NCBI GenBank assembly: GCA_002349055.1
Contig: DECD01000002.1
Span: 30,126-35,298, forward strand
DNA from: Bacteroidales bacterium UBA2939
GTDB lineage: Bacteria; Bacteroidota; Bacteroidia; Bacteroidales; P3
Direction of reading: 5' to 3'
DNA: 5,173 nucleotides
The notes under the pieces are model-generated. The model had not been told where the DNA came from and searched no databases. It saw only the letters and a program-made list of their open reading frames with translations. Numbering within the stretch: position 1 is the first letter of the stretch; each line of letters begins with the position of its first letter. Below, piece after piece: positions 5,104 through 5,173 of this stretch. The position numbers and the translations under genes were made by a program.

Positions 5104-5135
5104 TTAACGCGAATTATCGTATAATTATCCGTTAA
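5104..5135. repeat. Nested inverted repeats
   Basis: TTAACG (5104-5109) and CGTTAA (5130-5135) flank an inner pair, AATTAT (5112-5117) and ATAATT (5121-5126), around CGT. The symmetric arrangement could bind a dimeric regulator of a gene beyond the right edge. AT-rich composition makes the inner pair unremarkable alone. Confidence 0.3.
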
Positions 5136-5139
5136 TTTT

Positions 5140-5173
5140 TGTGGTCGCGTGGTGCGTTGGTTTCCACACCACA
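5140..5173. repeat. GC-rich hairpin cut by the right window edge
   Basis: GTGGTG (5149-5154) pairs with CACCAC (5167-5172), with inner TGG/CCA pairs around TTT. Alternatively TGTGGT (5140-5145) pairs with ACCACA (5168-5173). The sequence ends here, so its extent and any following T tract cannot be seen. It may belong to a terminator or leader of the next gene. Confidence 0.3.

Larger units (their letters stand above)
4841..5173. other. Gene-free 333-bp region with terminator, repeats and promoter candidates
   Basis: No open frame here has protein-like composition, a recognisable domain or a credible ribosome site. The stretch is AT-rich compared with the operon. It contains a terminator, a plus-strand promoter candidate, 8-bp and 11-bp tandem repeats, several inverted repeats and a minus-strand -7 element, each listed separately. 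No tRNA, rRNA or CRISPR structure is visible. Confidence 0.7.

Noticed and set aside
5133..5141. TAATTTTTG as a further plus-strand -7 element
   Set aside because: It has one T too many for TAnnTTTG and lies near the window edge with no gene visible.

Overview
The window looks like chromosomal DNA from an anaerobic member of the Bacteroidales (Bacteroidota). Three things point there. A TATATTTG element upstream of the operon, and TACCTTTG and TAGATTTG elements downstream, match the Bacteroidota -7 consensus TAnnTTTG. Two of the four genes have no Shine-Dalgarno sequence. The gene set is a group B [FeFe]-hydrogenase beside a sensory-type [FeFe]-hydrogenase, a combination known from fermentative gut anaerobes. 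Coding DNA is GC-rich with mostly C/G-ending codons, while the flanks are strongly AT-rich. I cannot name the genus.

Layout. Bases 1-134 form a regulatory leader. It holds a perfect palindrome at the window edge, a -7 element, a short inverted repeat and a possible 21-codon leader ORF whose stop overlaps the first start codon. Bases 135-4840 are one tightly packed plus-strand operon of four genes: (1) a 99-aa thioredoxin-fold [2Fe-2S] ferredoxin; (2) a 584-aa sensory [FeFe]-hydrogenase with two N-terminal [4Fe-4S] clusters, an H-cluster domain, another Fe-S module, a PAS domain and a helical tail; (3) a 386-aa PP2C/SpoIIE-type Ser/Thr phosphatase with an extra C-terminal region I cannot name; (4) a 487-aa group B-like catalytic [FeFe]-hydrogenase. 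Junctions are a TAATG overlap, a 24-nt gap made of 7-bp repeats, and a 3-nt gap. A 16-bp hairpin terminator follows at 4860-4898. The remaining roughly 270 bases hold no convincing gene, but they contain 8-bp and 11-bp tandem repeats, two facing promoter candidates and several inverted repeats.

Working model. The sensory enzyme reads H2 or redox state at an H-cluster whose proton-relay cysteine is replaced by alanine. It passes the state through its Fe-S/PAS region to the phosphatase encoded next to it. The small ferredoxin is a plausible electron partner. The phosphatase would then act on an unseen phosphoprotein and tune H2 metabolism, perhaps including the catalytic hydrogenase in the same operon. 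The families and motifs are visible in the sequence; the signalling route is inference. No kinase, anti-sigma factor, STAS protein or hydrogenase maturase (HydE/F/G) lies in the window.
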